A DNA stretch of 64,000 nt from Nymphaea colorata (GCF_008831285.2 NC_045141.1:12574106-12638105), one strand, 5' to 3'; positions 1 through 13,020 are shown, counted from the first letter of the stretch. The notes: generated from the letters alone by a model not told the origin. Program-made: numbers and translations.

Positions 1-2
1 CT

Positions 3-2362
3 CTCGGATTGAGAGTCTGCACGTCGGCTCCTCGTGACCCGGACGACGAGCAGCCACCACTGGTATCATCAGCGGCGACGTCAGACGCGGAGCTAGCCTC
101 GAGCCCGACCCCCAGGGCGTGCGTGAAACTAGGCCGGCTGAAGACGGCGGTTGCCGGCGGAGGTGGCAGCAGCAGCAACCCATCAACGCCTAGGCTTCAA
201 TCCGAACCGTTGTCGAGCCCCACGCTGAGATGCAAGACGGGGTTCTCCTTCTCCTCCTCCTCCGCGGCGTCGAGCCCCAAGTCGTCCGCCTCGACGCCCT
301 CTTCTTTCTTCAGCCCACGCCTCCAATGCAAGACCAGTAAGAGCCCCCGGTTGGCTGAACTCTCCAACCCTTCTTCTTCCCCGAGGTCTCCTTCCCGGTT
401 AGCCATCCTCAAGGCCTCTCTCCGGCTGACAAGAGTAAGCAAGCAATCTCCACTCCCTGCTCTGCTCCCCTTCTTCTTCTTCCTTTGGTGCTAGCTCATG
501 GTGGGTTTAATTCTTTGTTGCAGAGCAACTCGTGTGGGATATGCTCGCACAGTACCAAGTCGGGTCAGGGGACGGCCATATTCACGGCTGAGTGCTCCCA
601 CTCGTTCCATTTCCACTGTATATCTACTTATGTCCAGAAGCAACGATCCCTCGCCTGTCCCGTCTGCCAATTGAAATGGAAGGAGGTGCCAATGCTGCCG
701 GGTTTGGTGCCGTTGCCGGTGCCGGCGCCGGCTCCAGCTCCAGCTCCAGCTCCAGCGCAGCAGCCCCCGCCAAAGAGCCCGCGGAAGCCGTCGGAGGAGG
801 TTAGGGTTTACGACGACGATGAGCCGCTAGCTCCGGCTAAGGGTGCCGGCCGTTTCAATCCCATACCGGAGGTCGGCGAAGAGGAAGAAGAAGAAGAAGA
901 AGTGAATGCCGAGGGCGGGGACGACGAGGAATTCAAGGGGTTCTTCGTGGCTGGCAAGAAGGGGCACGACGAGAAGGAGAGGGAGAGGATTGTTCGGGTG
1001 AGCTCGTCGCCGGAGACGGCGTTGGTGGGGGCGGGGAGAGGGTACGAGAGCTACGCGGTGGTGCTCCGAGTGAGGGCTCCGCCACCGGAGAGGGACCCGG
1101 GCTGCCGGGCTCCGATCGACCTGGTTACCGTGCTGGACGTGAGCGGGAGCATGTCGGGGACGAAGCTCCACATGATAAAGCGGGCTATGCGCCTCGTCAT
1201 CTCCTCCCTTGGCTCCTCCGACCGCCTCTCCATAGTTGCCTTCTCCTCCTCCTCCAAGCGGCTGCTCCCCCTCCGCCGGATGACCGCCCAGGGACAGCGT
1301 GCCGCTCGCCGAGTAGTCGAGCGGCTCGTCTGCAGCCAGGGCACCTGCGTCAGCGAGGCCCTGCGCAAGGCCGCCAAGGTGCTCGAAGATCGCCGGGATC
1401 GAAACCCCGTCGCCAGCATCATGCTTCTATCCGACGGTCAAGACAACTCCGCCTCCGCCACCGCCGGCGCCACTCCCCCTACGAAGACGACGACGACAAC
1501 AAGGTTCGGCCACGTCGAGATCCCCGTGCACGCTTTCGGGTTTGGCGGGTCTGTCGGCGTCGGCGAGGACGCTTTCGCTCAGTGCGTCGGCGGGCTGCTG
1601 AGCGTCGTCGTACAGGACCTGCACCTCCAGATCCGGTGGTCGGGCTGCGAGGTCGACGGCGTCTACTCCTGGCACGACCGGCCGCGAGTTCTCCTAAACC
1701 GTTCCGGCTCGTCTCGCTCGGGGACGATCCGGCTCGGCGATCTCTATGCGGAGGAGGAGCGGGAGATCCTGGTCGAGGTGCGGGTTCCGGCAGGCGCGGC
1801 CCCAGGCAACCAGGCATTCTCTATCAGGTGTTGCTTCCGGGATCCAGTGAGCCAGCAGCCAGTCTACTGTAGAGAGCAGGTTCTGGTTCTCCCTAGCATG
1901 CAGCCGTCCCGAACCGGTTCGCTCAAGTTGGATCGTCTCAGGAACAAGTTCCAGACTACCCGTGCCGCTGCACAGGCAGGATATCTCGCGGAGCTGGGGG
2001 ACCTTGGCTCGGCTCAACAGGTCCTCGCGGCAGCTCGCTCGGCTCTGATGAAATCGTCTTCTTCGTCCTTGCCGGCGGACGAGCACCTCCGAGCTCTCGA
2101 AGCAGAGCTATCTCAGCTCCACTGGCGGCGCCTCCACCAGCCACAGCAACAGCACCACCACCACCAACAGCAGCAGCAACAACAGAGGGGGATCAGGAGG
2201 CAGGAGAACGACTGGACTTCTTCCGCGTACGGTGACGCCATCGACGCGCTCACGCCGACGTCGGCCTGGCGCGCCGCCGAGCGGCTTGCCAAGGTGGCCA
2301 TCCTGAGGAAGTCGATGAACCGGGTCAGCGACCTACATGGCTTCGAGAACGCGAGATTCTGA
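3..2362 (+). CDS. WAV3-like RING-H2/vWA E3 ubiquitin ligase, 5' partial, two exons (3-434, 524-2362)
   Basis: About 754 residues are visible after removing an 89-base intron. A Ser/Pro-rich N-terminus contains repeated short 'SPRL/SPTLRCKT' motifs. A RING-H2 finger follows at residues 146-190 (CGIC ... C-x-H-x2-H-x2-C ... CPVC), then a Pro-Ala run and an acidic stretch. A von Willebrand A domain begins near residue 340 with an intact MIDAS motif DVSGSMS (D347) and a later LSDGQDN. A His/Gln-rich insert (2140-2190) precedes the C-terminal NRVSDLHGFENARF, typical of this family. Known members (Arabidopsis WAV3/WAVH, EDA40) are ubiquitin ligases acting in root gravitropic and growth responses; that role here is inference. 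The frame is open to the window edge with no ATG, so the start lies upstream. The GC-rich coding sequence contrasts with the AT-rich flanks. Confidence 0.88.
435..523 (+). other. Intron of the WAV3-like gene
   Basis: The donor is GTAAGC after ...CTG ACA AGA and the acceptor is TTGTTGCAG before AGC AAC TCG TGT. Both exons end on codon boundaries (phase 0). Splicing joins the Ser-rich leader directly to the RING finger, as in other WAV3-like proteins. Reading through the intron reaches a stop (tag at 492-494). Confidence 0.85.
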
Positions 2363-5255
2363 AGGGCATCACCACGTGCCACGGAAACTAGGATATATCC
2401 GAGTAATGATGTGATGATGATGTGATGATACATGATATGTTGTATGATGTTGTGATATGACATGATGGCCGTTTTGATCATCGAAAGAGAAAACACAGGT
2501 ATGCCTTCCAGATGGAACTCCTGTCTTTGGCCATTCTAGGTAAATAAGTTAATGATGGGAAGATGGTAACGGGGGCCGTATCATGATGATGATGATCATG
2601 ATGATGGGTGATGGGGGAAGGGGGTTGAATGTGTATGAAAAGGAAGAATGACAGGAAAATAATGTGATGGGAATCCTGAAATGAAAAGAAAATGTTGATG
2701 AGACAATGATTTGTTTTCTCAGGATTTCGTTTTCTTTTTTTTCTTTTCTTTTCCACTCCCTTTTCTTTATTTTGATTCATACCCATCTCTGCCTTCAAAG
2801 TTTCAAGCCCATCCCTTCTCTCCATCTCTTCGATTCACGACCCTTTTGCCCTTTTCGACAAAGACAGAGTCTTCTGGTGCAGCGACTTACGTCATTCTGA
2901 TCCTGATGCATGCAATAACAGCAGACACCAGACCAATGATAATACTACAAAAACAAAAAGCATGGACCTTCCCTCTTCTTGGAGCAGGCGACCCACAACC
3001 AGAATCGGCGCAAAACAGAGGGAGAAGTCCATCTTCCATGGCCGCTCTCCCTCTCTCTCTGGTTTTGTTTTCTGGTTGGGACTTGGGACGACGTGGGCTG
3101 GTCTCCAGCCCACGTGATAGAGCACGGATCTGTGGGTGGAAAAGGAGGCAGAGGGTGAACCGTGGGAAAGGGAGTCGAGCCGCAATGGAGTTAAAATTCT
3201 GTTCCTGCTTCAATTATTCAGAACCTGCTGTCTGTTTCGAAACGAGGACTAAAGATGCTACTGTGATTCTATCGAGAAGAGATCGAGGGAAGAAAACGGA
3301 AAAGAAAAAAAGTAGAAAAAAAAAAAGAACGATCGCGAGGCATTATGTCTTTTGTCTATAGCGAGCAAAAGCTATGAGACTCCCTAGGTATCAGGCAACA
3401 TTCAGTCATTCATTGATCATCAGAGCCCTGCCTTGCCTTTTCTCTTCTGCTGAGACTCAGAATTGGACGACTGATTTTCTCTCTCTTTCGAGGAAACTCC
3501 ACCACCATTATGAAAAACCATGGTCATTGCGAAAAAACTATGTTCATTTTTCATCATTGAGTACATTCAGAATGAAATTCGTGGGGTCATGATCAATTCG
3601 GCGACATTAATTGATACCCTGCTCCTACCACGTGAGCCAGTTTCCTGCAAGTTTCACACTTCATGTGAATACAGAACCGGATCTTTTGTTCGTTCCTTCC
3701 AAGCATGCAGTTCATTAGAAGCCAGAAAGAGTATGGACCATTGCTTGTTCTGTGCTTGCCATTCCTGTACAGTCCTTTGTGTACAAACTCTATTCGAGTT
3801 GCCTATTTTTACCCAGTTGAATCCAAAAAACTCCCCATCTGCTTTGGACTGTTGTTGGTTCTTTTTCGGTTGGTCCTTCTGGGACTGACATTGGCCAAAG
3901 CATGCAGCCGGGAAGTTCACATCAGGTCCTATTTGCACCAACGGTGACCCTCTCGTCCTTGAATCAGTGGGCACAACCTTCCAATCTGACTTGAACCCAC
4001 GTGGCGGTTTTGTGAGAAGCAAAGCCACCCCCACTTCTTTCGGCCCTAAGGTTTAGATCTATTTCGGGGCTTGGATTGGATGGCCTTACGTTAAGCTCTT
4101 CAACTTGAGTGTCATTCGTGCTATTGTTTGCAGTTTAAAAGAGTAACACTCACAAGAATCGAATTAAGGGTGCACCTTGAATGCAACACTCAGGCCGACT
4201 AGTTATGCTGCTGCGTCTTTGGATGATTCAAACCCACGTGTTTCTAACTTTCGGAGTTCTGGTCAGAAAATATTACTACTACCCATGATGGGTAGACTAC
4301 ATATTGAAGTCTGTTTGCTGTTGGAAAGCGATTCCCACATCCACAATATTTGATCTGCAACTTATACTTCTGTATCACTTCAATAAAAAATCCAACAGTA
4401 TATTCTGGATCATGACATATACATAGCCTGTTTACTAATAAAAAATCCCCTAGCTAATACCTTTGTGTAGAAATGCAATATGACAGTCAGTTTTGAGAAT
4501 GGAAGCAATATTTTTACTGAGAGAGAATGATTTAAAAAGCGGTAGTACTGATCAATTTGCTCTCTCCAATGTGCACAAGTCAAAAAGACAAAATAAAATT
4601 CAAAAGAAACAAGAAAGGAAAAAGATCAATGATCTTCTGCATCTGTTCTTATCCAATCTTGGACCCAAGTAGAAAATTCTAGTTGGAACATAATTTGAAC
4701 CTGGACCTCTTTCAAAAGCTGCAGCAACATTGTCCCATACACTTAAATGCATGCGGTGGCGTGGACAAAACTAAGGCCATATAAGATCCCTAATAATAAA
4801 GCCAGAGAGACGAGGTCAGTGTCAGGCCCCTTAGGCATTGGTATCCATGCTTTAAGAACCAGTGATATAGACGGTTGATGCCCTCATCCAGTTGCCTGGG
4901 TTTATACTCTTTTTCTTCACTCCCTGATAACTAGTGGACATATCAAGTTGCCGCTCCTGCAGCCAAGTTGAACTAGGTAGGTAGCTACATATATTACAGA
5001 GATTCCTCTTTGGTTTTTCTATAACTTAGGGTACATTTCATGGGATATGCTTACAGCTTATACATACAATGCATGGCATTGATTATGGTGCTTGGGGGGG
5101 TAGAACTGTCATTTAAGACATGCGAGGCGAGAACAGGTCCCGCCCCTCGCATGCATGCATGCTTATATTATATGGGTTCATAGCATGTGTTCATCATATA
5201 TTTGAAGGTGTTAACCAGCAATGAGGAGGTTTGATACCACTGGCCGGGCCCAGTG
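2363..5255. other. Spacer downstream of the WAV3-like gene
   Basis: The first few hundred bases are probably its 3' UTR. They contain ATGATG-rich runs (about 2404-2465 and 2577-2612) and a pyrimidine-rich tract (2722-2770). A CACGTG core is present near 3111. Several frames are open here, the longest about 216 codons at 2711-3361, but they translate to low-complexity sequence with no recognisable domain. I see no gene from 3400 to 5255. Confidence 0.5.
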
Positions 5256-5600
5256 GATGATAGGCAGCTGGTCACTGGTTTGAGCGACATGAGTGTCAAC
5301 CCCAGACCCTTATATCAAGCTCATGTATATTGAGGGGTGTGAGGGCATGATTTGGTGCACTGCTAACAGATGATAGGCAGCTGGTCACTGGTATCGAGTG
5401 ATACGAGTGTCAACCCCTTTCATGTCAATGGGGGTGGAACTAGCACATTACCTGATGTATATTGAAGGGCGTGAGGGGGATTGGCGTATTGGCTTGAGTC
5501 AGTGGATGATAGGCAGCCAGTCATTGGTTCGAGTGCCATGAGCATCAATCTCCCTTATTCCAATGGGGTGGAACTAGCAAACTAGCTGATGTATATTGAG
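5256..5600. repeat. Three imperfect tandem copies, period 113 and 136 bp
   Basis: Units begin with GATGATAGGCAG at 5256, 5369 and 5505. Each continues with CTGGTCACTGGT (or a close variant), then a GAGTG...GTCAACCCC segment, and ends with TGATGTATATTGAGG or similar. The segment GGTTCGAGTGCC in the third unit resembles a pol III B box, so a tRNA-derived SINE origin is possible but unproven. A related sequence lies near 51465-51625. Confidence 0.7.
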
Positions 5601-6849
5601 GAGCCTACACTATGCACCAACACAACCCCTAAATCCCACTCATGTAATGGGATACTCATTCCGCTCATCCAAAAGGTATTGACTAACTCTTCTGTTTGGC
5701 CGAAACCATGTACAGAAAACATCCTCAATTAGAAATGAATATTTAACTAAAAAAGTGTAATATCTTTTTTCAGAAAAAAACTTGTTAACTTTTTTCTTTT
5801 CCATAAAGGCCTCTTAGCCATACACCTTTGCTTATTCAAGGACGTATATATGATGTAGTTGTCACTGCATTAAATAGCCCTGATCCCTTTCATTTTCTAG
5901 TTTTTATAACACTACTGCACATTGCAACGTACATAGTTTTTCTTTTTGAAAGGAAGAAATAGTGTGTGATGTGCTCACATGAGAATGAAAGGGCGTGTTG
6001 TAAAAAGGCATATGGTGTTTGTAAGAGCAGTTGCATGCAAGTCAAATGACTGGTTACATTTCTCTAAGCATTTGAAAAAGTAAATTATGTGTTATTCACG
6101 TTAAAATTAAAGAATGAAAACTGATAAACATTGAGAAGGCTAATTCTTAAATTTTCATAAAAGCTTACATGTTAAAATGGTAATTTTTATGTAGATTTGT
6201 AATATGCAATTTGGCTAAATCTTCACCATTTGATCTTCTTAGTCAAGTCTGGCATATAAAGGCCTGGTAATTACTTGTTTTGGAAAACAAAAATGTATGA
6301 AACTAAAGAACAGCCATTGCATGAACATGAAGGACAGATTTTAGTTCAATAATAGTTAATGATGCTTTAGCAACAATTTATTGTGCTTTCAACATATATA
6401 TATAGGGATGGTCTTCGAACTCAATGTTCTTTTATGGATTTCCATTTTATTTCAAGGGAATGCAAACAATTTTCTTTTTCTCAAAATTGAGATTTATATG
6501 GGCAAGTAGGAGTTGAGTTAGTTGCAATAATGAAACAATATCTAGTATACACATTAGTCACTATCACTAGCTTCTTGACCTGTTCATTGTTGTCATCCTG
6601 AATTTGTCTTAATATCTTGGCTAAGGTAGTTAGGTATAAAATTAATGCTGCCCTTTCTTTATCTATAGGTAGTTAGGTATAAAATTAATGCTGCCCTTTC
6701 TTTATCTAAATGTGAATACAGTTATGCAGTTCAAGATGACATTAATGTTGTCCTTCCTTTTATCTAAAATAATAACAAGAGTATGGGTGAAAGATTAACA
6801 AGCTTTCTTAAATTAAAATAGCAGAAGTGTAAAATATGAAACAGAAATA
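5601..6849. other. AT-rich spacer, no gene seen
   Basis: No coding potential is evident. The only clear structure is the 43-bp tandem duplication listed separately and a short TATATATATA run near 6391. Confidence 0.45.
6624..6709. repeat. 43-bp tandem duplication
   Basis: A unit beginning AGGTAGTTAGGTATAAAATT is repeated head to tail from 6624 and 6667 with almost no differences. A more degenerate third piece follows near 6741 (ATTAATGTTGTCCTTCC). Confidence 0.8.
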
Positions 6850-7710
6850 ATAAACCACATAAAGAACTCCAAGGCTTATCGTGGTTCGGCTGAGCCTACG
6901 ACCACTCTTCTAAGAGGTTTCATTATATTAAAGAAAGTTGCTACATAGGGTCCTTAATTTTAGTATCTATTCTAGGAACACAAATCTTAATGTGCTTTGT
7001 CAGATTGTCCTTGTCACTTCCTATGTCATGATCAAAACCTCATTTGATTGTGCCAGTAATATAATCTCCTTTTCTTGTGCTATGGTTAGCAGTATCAACG
7101 TCAATCTTTTCAACATTTCCCCCTAAAGCCAATCTCTTTCAGATTGAGCTTCCATCTAAGAAAATTGAATCTTAGCCCAGGTAAGTCTAGTAAAGATATC
7201 TGCCAGTTGACTATCTGAGTCAATAAATTTTATCCCCATTTCTTGCTTGGCTACTCGTTCCATGACAAAATAGTAGTCGATTTCGACATGTTTTATTCAT
7301 AGATAAGTATGTTGTGTCTAGTTTGTCTCACCACAAACTTGGTGGTCGAGTCTCTTTTATTCCTAGTTTCTTGAAAAAAACATTTAATCCATAAAAGTTC
7401 TGAAGCAGCTCTGGCTAAGGCCTTATATTCTATTTTTGTAGATGAGCAAGCCACGGTACGTTGTTTGGATGCCACTCATGAAATCACATTTGACCCTAGG
7501 AAGGTGACATAACCACTAGTTGATTGTCGATCGTCAAGTCACCTGCCCAATCGATGTCATAGAAAATCGATAAATTGAGATCTTTGTCCTTTGAGAAGTT
7601 CAAACCATATCCCATCGTTTTTTGGTGATATCTAAGATTTCTCTTCACATAGTTCCAATGCTCTTGAGATGGTTCTTGCATAAACCACATGTTTATAATG
7701 AAAAGTTGTT
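6850..7710 (-). mobile_element. Ty1/copia 3' end: RNase H remnant, PPT and part of the 3' LTR
   Basis: On the minus strand a copia reverse-transcriptase/RNase H tail is readable in pieces: FMQEPSQEHWNYVKRNLRY and DIDWAGD at 7496-7690, then SKQRTVACSSTKIEYKALA at 7293-7475, separated by frame breaks. A polypurine tract (TTTCCCCCTAAAGCC on the plus strand, 7116-7130) precedes the LTR start TGTTGAAAAG, which runs downward from 7115. The far LTR end is not clear. The upstream part of the element is missing beyond about 7710, where a LINE remnant begins on the other strand. Confidence 0.75.
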
Positions 7711-7744
7711 AAGACCATGTGTCATAATAATTTTGAGATAGAAT

Positions 7745-10315
7745 TTTATAAGAAATTGTAGTATATAGTTGGTGATGATGTCTCTTTGATAGTATGCAAC
7801 TTCTTTAAAACAGGAAAACTAGTAAAGCGATTTAATAACACCAATATTGTCTTGATTCCAAAGTTTAATGGTGCCATGAATATACATGACCTTCAGCACA
7901 TAGCTTTGTGTAACTGTATATATAAGATTATCACAAAAATTATTATTGAAAGGATGATGCCAATACTTGCATGAATCATAGGCAAAAAGCAATGGACATT
8001 CATTTTGGGAGGATTAAGACCGAAACTTGTTAATCCTTAAAGTTTTCAATAGTATGGATAAATTTAAAGGCCAATCAGTCCTCTTAAAGTTAGACATATC
8101 TAAAGCTTTTGAGAGAATGACTTCGCTTTTTTTGAGGAAAACCCTTCTTTTTATTGTTTTGATGAATTTTAGGTTGAAAGAGTAATGTGTCCCATCTCCA
8201 CCTTTTCTTTTGCTTATTCTCATTAGTTTTGAGGGAAATTGTTTTTATAGTCATTGGGGGCTTCTACAAGGCTATCCACTGCCCCTCCCATTATTTAATT
8301 TGTAGATATGCTTTCAAGAAGACTGAAAAAGAAGTTAGTCGCAACAACATTATGGGACCCAAATTTCAAGGCCATCATGTGCATTCTTTAGAATTTTTTT
8401 GGTAGAAAATATTATTATGCTTCCTTCTGTTAAGTAAGAGTCTATTTCATGTATAAAAATGGTGCTAGATGAGTTTGGCTTTTCTATAGGTTTGTTATAC
8501 ATCAACAATAGTTCCTTTCAGAGTTCAGCAAGAAAATTTTCTTGACATCTTATCTTTCTTGAGGTGGAGTGATGGCTAGTTCCTTTTGACTTACCTAAGG
8601 CTAACTTTTTTTTATGAAAAACTCAAGAAATACTACGAAGATGGGTTATGTATCAAGATAAAAAGGAGGGTAGGTTCATAGAAATTTATTTTTTCTTCTT
8701 TGTAGGTAAATTTTGTTTGATAAAACATATCATTTATCAATTTCTAGAGTGTTAGATAATGGTGTTGAAACTACCTATGCCAACCTTTAATGAGATAGAA
8801 AATCTGTGAAGTGATTTCCTATGGAGGCAAACTGATAACTCTCATAAGATGCATCCTATCAAATGGTCTACCGTTTGATATCCAGTAGTTGAGGAAGGCA
8901 TTGAGTGAAGTTAGAAGTCTTTAACAAAATTAATACGATTTTTCTTGTACTTAAGGTGAGCGTTTCTTATTCTCATTAGACAACTTTTTGTGAATAGAAA
9001 TATTTGGTTAGTAGCAGTCCAGTTAGCCACCTCATTCTGGGAGGTAAGCGATGGTGAAGAAAAGTTAAAATATGAATTGAAAACTACAGTGGAGACCTTT
9101 ATTATTTGGTCAAGCTTGTTGATATAACAAATTTCAGGTGGAAACAAAATCTGGGCATTAATGAAGCTCTTACTAGTGATACTAACTCAGTTTTGAAATT
9201 CATGTCAGCCCTTAAATAAGTTCAATAACATACTTTACTTGTCCAGAAAGAACAATTGAAGTTAATGAGAAGATACATTTTGACAATTAAAAAAAATGCA
9301 AATATGAACTATGCATCCAGTGGTTGACGAAAGCAAACAAGTTTGGACAAATGATTCCAGCTATAGTCAAGTGAAGCATTTACATGGTTCTAGAAGGCAG
9401 ACTTGTGATTATGCACATGATGAAAGAATTAGGTACCACCTTGCTAACAAATGTTTTTTATGTAGGATGAGAAAGAAAAGTATTTCTCATGTCTTCCTAA
9501 AATGCATGGAAGCACTTTGAGTTTAGAGACTTGTTGAAGAGAGGTTGGACCTTAAATTTAACCCTCTCCCTTCGTCAACCATGTTGGAAATTCTTAAAGG
9601 ATGATGCAAAAAAAAGTTCATAATCAAGTGAACGTAGCATAGTTGACATGTTTGCTTGCTTATGGTCTTTTGGACACTATGGATGCCCCATAATGCCATT
9701 TCTCTTAGCCACCCACATCACAACTTACCCAACCTTTGTTGTTTCTTGTCGAATGACTTGAGACATAATTTTCTACCTGCTAAATGGAGTGCAAAGTTTC
9801 AAAATTAAGGTCAGCCTTTGGCTCAGGATTAAACCCATTCTTTGGCTGTTGTTAAGATAAATGCAAACAATTATCCAACCTATGTTTAGATGGCACAAGG
9901 AAAGACATATGATCGCCTACCTGGTTAAGCAGTTTGAGCTGGGTATTTGTTACATTAGTTGAGATATTTCTTGAGCATTGGTAGAAGGAGTGCCTTTGAT
10001 ATTCTCTCAAATTTATTGGAACACCTCAATGCATCTAACGTTTCTATTGTAATCATTGTTGCCTCTTTTGGATGAAGACAACAATGGGCTTGTGCTATTG
10101 CCAGGCTCACAGTGCCATATTTCATTTGATCATCTTTTTCTTCTTGATTCTAGCTCGACTCTAGGTTTTGTTACTCTGCTTAAGTGATAGGATTCTCTAG
10201 ACTCGTCCATAGAAAGGAGCTTTGCTAGCTGATTTGTTGAGTTAGCTAATTTGTATTTTGCCCTTTTATTTCATTTAGTCTTTCATTCTTTCAATAATAA
10301 AGGTAGGAGGTATCA
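7745..10315 (+). mobile_element. Decayed L1-type LINE: RT, thumb and zf-RVT remnants with 3' tail
   Basis: Plus-strand fragments match the ORF2 order of plant L1 elements. An RT N-terminal block at 7770-7974 reads NFFKTGKLVKRFNNTNIVLIP and NIHDLQHIALCNCIYKI. Near 8770-8900 come LPMPTFNEIENL and DNSHKMHPIKW, equivalent to the conserved 'FLW...KMHLVNW' segment. A C-x2-C...H...C zf-RVT block at 9440-9520 reads ANKCFLCRMRKKSISHVFLKC. Frames change repeatedly and stops are frequent, so it is dead. The tail near 10280-10315 has TTCAATAATAAAGG, like the 3' ends of plant LINEs. The left edge is set by the end of the copia remnant. Confidence 0.72.
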
Positions 10316-10589
10316 CTTATAGTAGATTTGCATTGGAAAGCTAGCTTTTCCTGTTATAAGTTCTTTCTTCAAATTTTCTTTTCTTTAGTTCTTGTCAGGG
10401 CAGCCAATGATGATTAGACTTATAATAATATCAACAAAATTATGCAGCAATATAGTAACATTTATCTAGCTATTTTTGTGTAGGTGTTGGTTAACCTATA
10501 ATTGAAGATTGCCACCATTAAATTGAATGATTTTTGCTACATCTTCCTATTGTAAAATTTATTTTTTTGACCTTGAGTCTTGCAAAAGT

Positions 10590-10592
<3 letters not shown>

Positions 10593-10628
<36 letters not shown>
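10593..10628. repeat. (TA)n microsatellite
   Basis: Uninterrupted TA dinucleotides. Confidence 0.95.
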
Positions 10629-10632
<4 letters not shown>

Positions 10633-11699
10633 AATTTCTATACTTTTATTGAGCATGGAATTTTATATTGACTCTGTATTCTCGCGCACTGGGACATAAT
10701 GTGATGGTTGAAGCGAACCACAAACACATAGTTGAAATGAGCTTGTGTAAGCTTGAATTTACTAACATGTCATATTGGTTTTGGGTGGATGTCTTTTGAA
10801 TAATGATTTTGATCATAAATAGACTATCTAGAAAGTATGAGAACCAAAAGTCATCAAATACAATTACATTTAATCTATGGCCAGATTCACCTTGCTTCAA
10901 AATTTTTGGATCAGTTTGTTATTTGACGTTGATAGACTACCACAATCGTAAGCGCCAATACTAAGACATGTATTTTGATCGGATATGGTATCAAGCATTA
11001 AAAGTATTTTGTAAATTTAATGAAAGCAACATTAGAGTTTAGGTGCAGTAAGAAGGGATCCAAATGCGAATGTCCACAAGTAAATGGAGGCTTTAATGGG
11101 TAAGCTTTCATGACCATCAAACTAGTGTCTAATATCCAAGTTTACCTTATGCAAACTCAATTGGTGAAGACCCAATAAAAAATGTCCCAATCTTGACTAG
11201 TCCACAACCTTCACACACAAACCTTTATAAACAATTCACCATCACCAGTAGAAATCTCTTGGACTGAACCCTCCCAGCAAATCAATCTTACAACCCTCTT
11301 ACCACTCAATAACAATCTTCCACAACCAATCAAACTAAAACGAAATACAGAAATCTCATTACTTAGCAACCCATCATGACCTAACTCACCACCTTCTATC
11401 CAAAGACACCACATGAACACAAGATTGATGACCAAAATCCTTTCTTCCCGTCAAATCCAAATCCAAAGAAGAGATTCATGAACCTAGTAGATATTAAAAA
11501 GCATCTCAAATTTCAGAATTGTGAGGAGCTATGGCAAAGAATATCACACACTCCAACAAAACAAAACTTGGGTTCTTTTGCCAGGACAAAACCACATCAA
11601 TCGTATCATATCTAAATGTGTTTGCAATGTCAAATATAACCCAGTTGGGCCAACAACCAGACAAAAAATTTGATTGGTAGCAAAAGGAAATTTTCAAGA
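10629..11699. other. Spacer with no assignable gene
   Basis: Several minus-strand frames are open (10646-10900, 11211-11435, 11506-11697) but none gives a recognisable domain. The first has a weak resemblance to a copia polyprotein tail that I do not consider supported. Confidence 0.35.
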
Positions 11700-13020
11700 A
11701 GCAAGAATTGATTTTACAAAGACATTCACTCCTATAATCAAACCAACCTTTGTACGCATGCTATTATCTCTAGTCGCTTAGTTCAAATGAGATACTTATC
11801 AACTTGACTTTGATAATGCCTTTTTGAACGAATGTCTTACAGAAGAAGTTTATATACTAGCCTTAAGAAAATGAAGATCAAATGCATCCAAATGATGTAT
11901 GTCTTGTAATAAGACTAAACTAGGCTCTATGAGCCTAGTATATGTGTCTTAGTATCAAACGCGTCCAAATGGACTAAATTAGGCTCCAAGAGCCTGGTAT
12001 ATATGTCTTTTAGTTAATTTATTCAAGGACGAGGTCCATCATTATTCATATCTACAAAGAGTCAAACTTTCATTTTATTCCATGTGGATGACATTCTTGT
12101 AACAAAATCATCCAGAAAAGCATTAGACAGTGAGATTTATGAGACGAAACAAAATTTCTCCATCAAAGATATGGGCATACTATCATATTTTCTAGATATC
12201 AAAGTCATTCATGAGAATGGTTCCATTTATCTCAGTCAAATAGATTGTTTACTATATCTCTTGAAATTGACTCACATAGACAATGCAAAGACATCCCCTA
12301 CTCCATGAGCATCTTTGCTAAGCTTCAAAGGGAAGGAATTCCTTATGACAATGAGATGTTTTATCGAAATGTTGTTGGCACACTTCAATATGCATGTTTT
12401 ACAAAACTTGATCTCTCATTTTCTCTGAATAAAGTGTGTTACATGCATCAACCCACCATTGACCAGAAGACTGTGAAACAAATTTTAGGGAATGTTCGAA
12501 GAACCTTAAATTATGGTTTGTGCCTTAAGCATGGATCCCTTAGTTCTTCAAGCCTATACTGATGATGCTGACTAACCAGACTATTTAGATGACCAAAAAA
12601 CAATCAATGGATGCATAACACTTCTTGGTGGCATCACAATATTGTCGTAGAAAACAAAGAACCATTGCATTATCTAGTATAGAGGGAATCCTTTGTCGGT
12701 AGGGAAACCGAGGTACTTTGAACCATATTGCTATTGAAGGGATTTGGTTTCTAGTCAAAGAAAGGACTTATACTTCGATTTGACAATATTGGTGGATTAT
12801 TTTTGTCAACGAACCCAATCTTTCATGTTTGGACTAAACATGTGGGAGTTGATTTCCACTTTGTTAGAGATCACGTGAGCAAAGGACACATTTCAGTTCA
12901 ATTTGTTTGAACAAATGAGCAACTCACTGATGCATTAACAAAGACTTTAAATGTTAGACTACATGAACATTTCAGAAGCAATTTGAGTGTTATAGATTAC
13001 ATACTCAAATTGAAGGGGGA
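11700..13020 (+). mobile_element. Ty1/copia RT-RNase H remnant with PPT
   Basis: Degenerate copia polyprotein, plus strand: TFTPIIKPTFVRMLLSL then QLDFDNAFLNECLTEEVYI near 11720-11860; MDDILVTKSSRKALDSEI with the DD pair at about 12084; KDMGILSYFLDIKV; then KLDLSFSLNKVCYMHQPTID. The RNase H tail continues to 12960 with stops (TKHVGVDFHFVRDHVSKGHI). The polypurine tract AAATTGAAGGGGGA ends at 13020, just before TGTTAAGG, the LTR start. The block coding for the usual ALYG...QAPRAWY motif is partly duplicated at 11900-12010. No 5' half is present. Confidence 0.8.

Noticed and set aside
827-2086. Multiple antisense and shifted frames over WAV3-like exon 2
   Set aside because: GC-rich coding sequence leaves stop-poor alternative frames. 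The sense frame carries all RING and vWA motifs.
2711-3361. 216-codon plus-strand frame downstream of the WAV3-like gene
   Set aside because: Phe/Ser-rich start from a pyrimidine tract, no known motif, and composition like the surrounding non-coding DNA.
10646-10900. Copia polyprotein tail on the minus strand
   Set aside because: Only a vague similarity over about 25 residues, no polypurine tract and no neighbouring RNase H motif.
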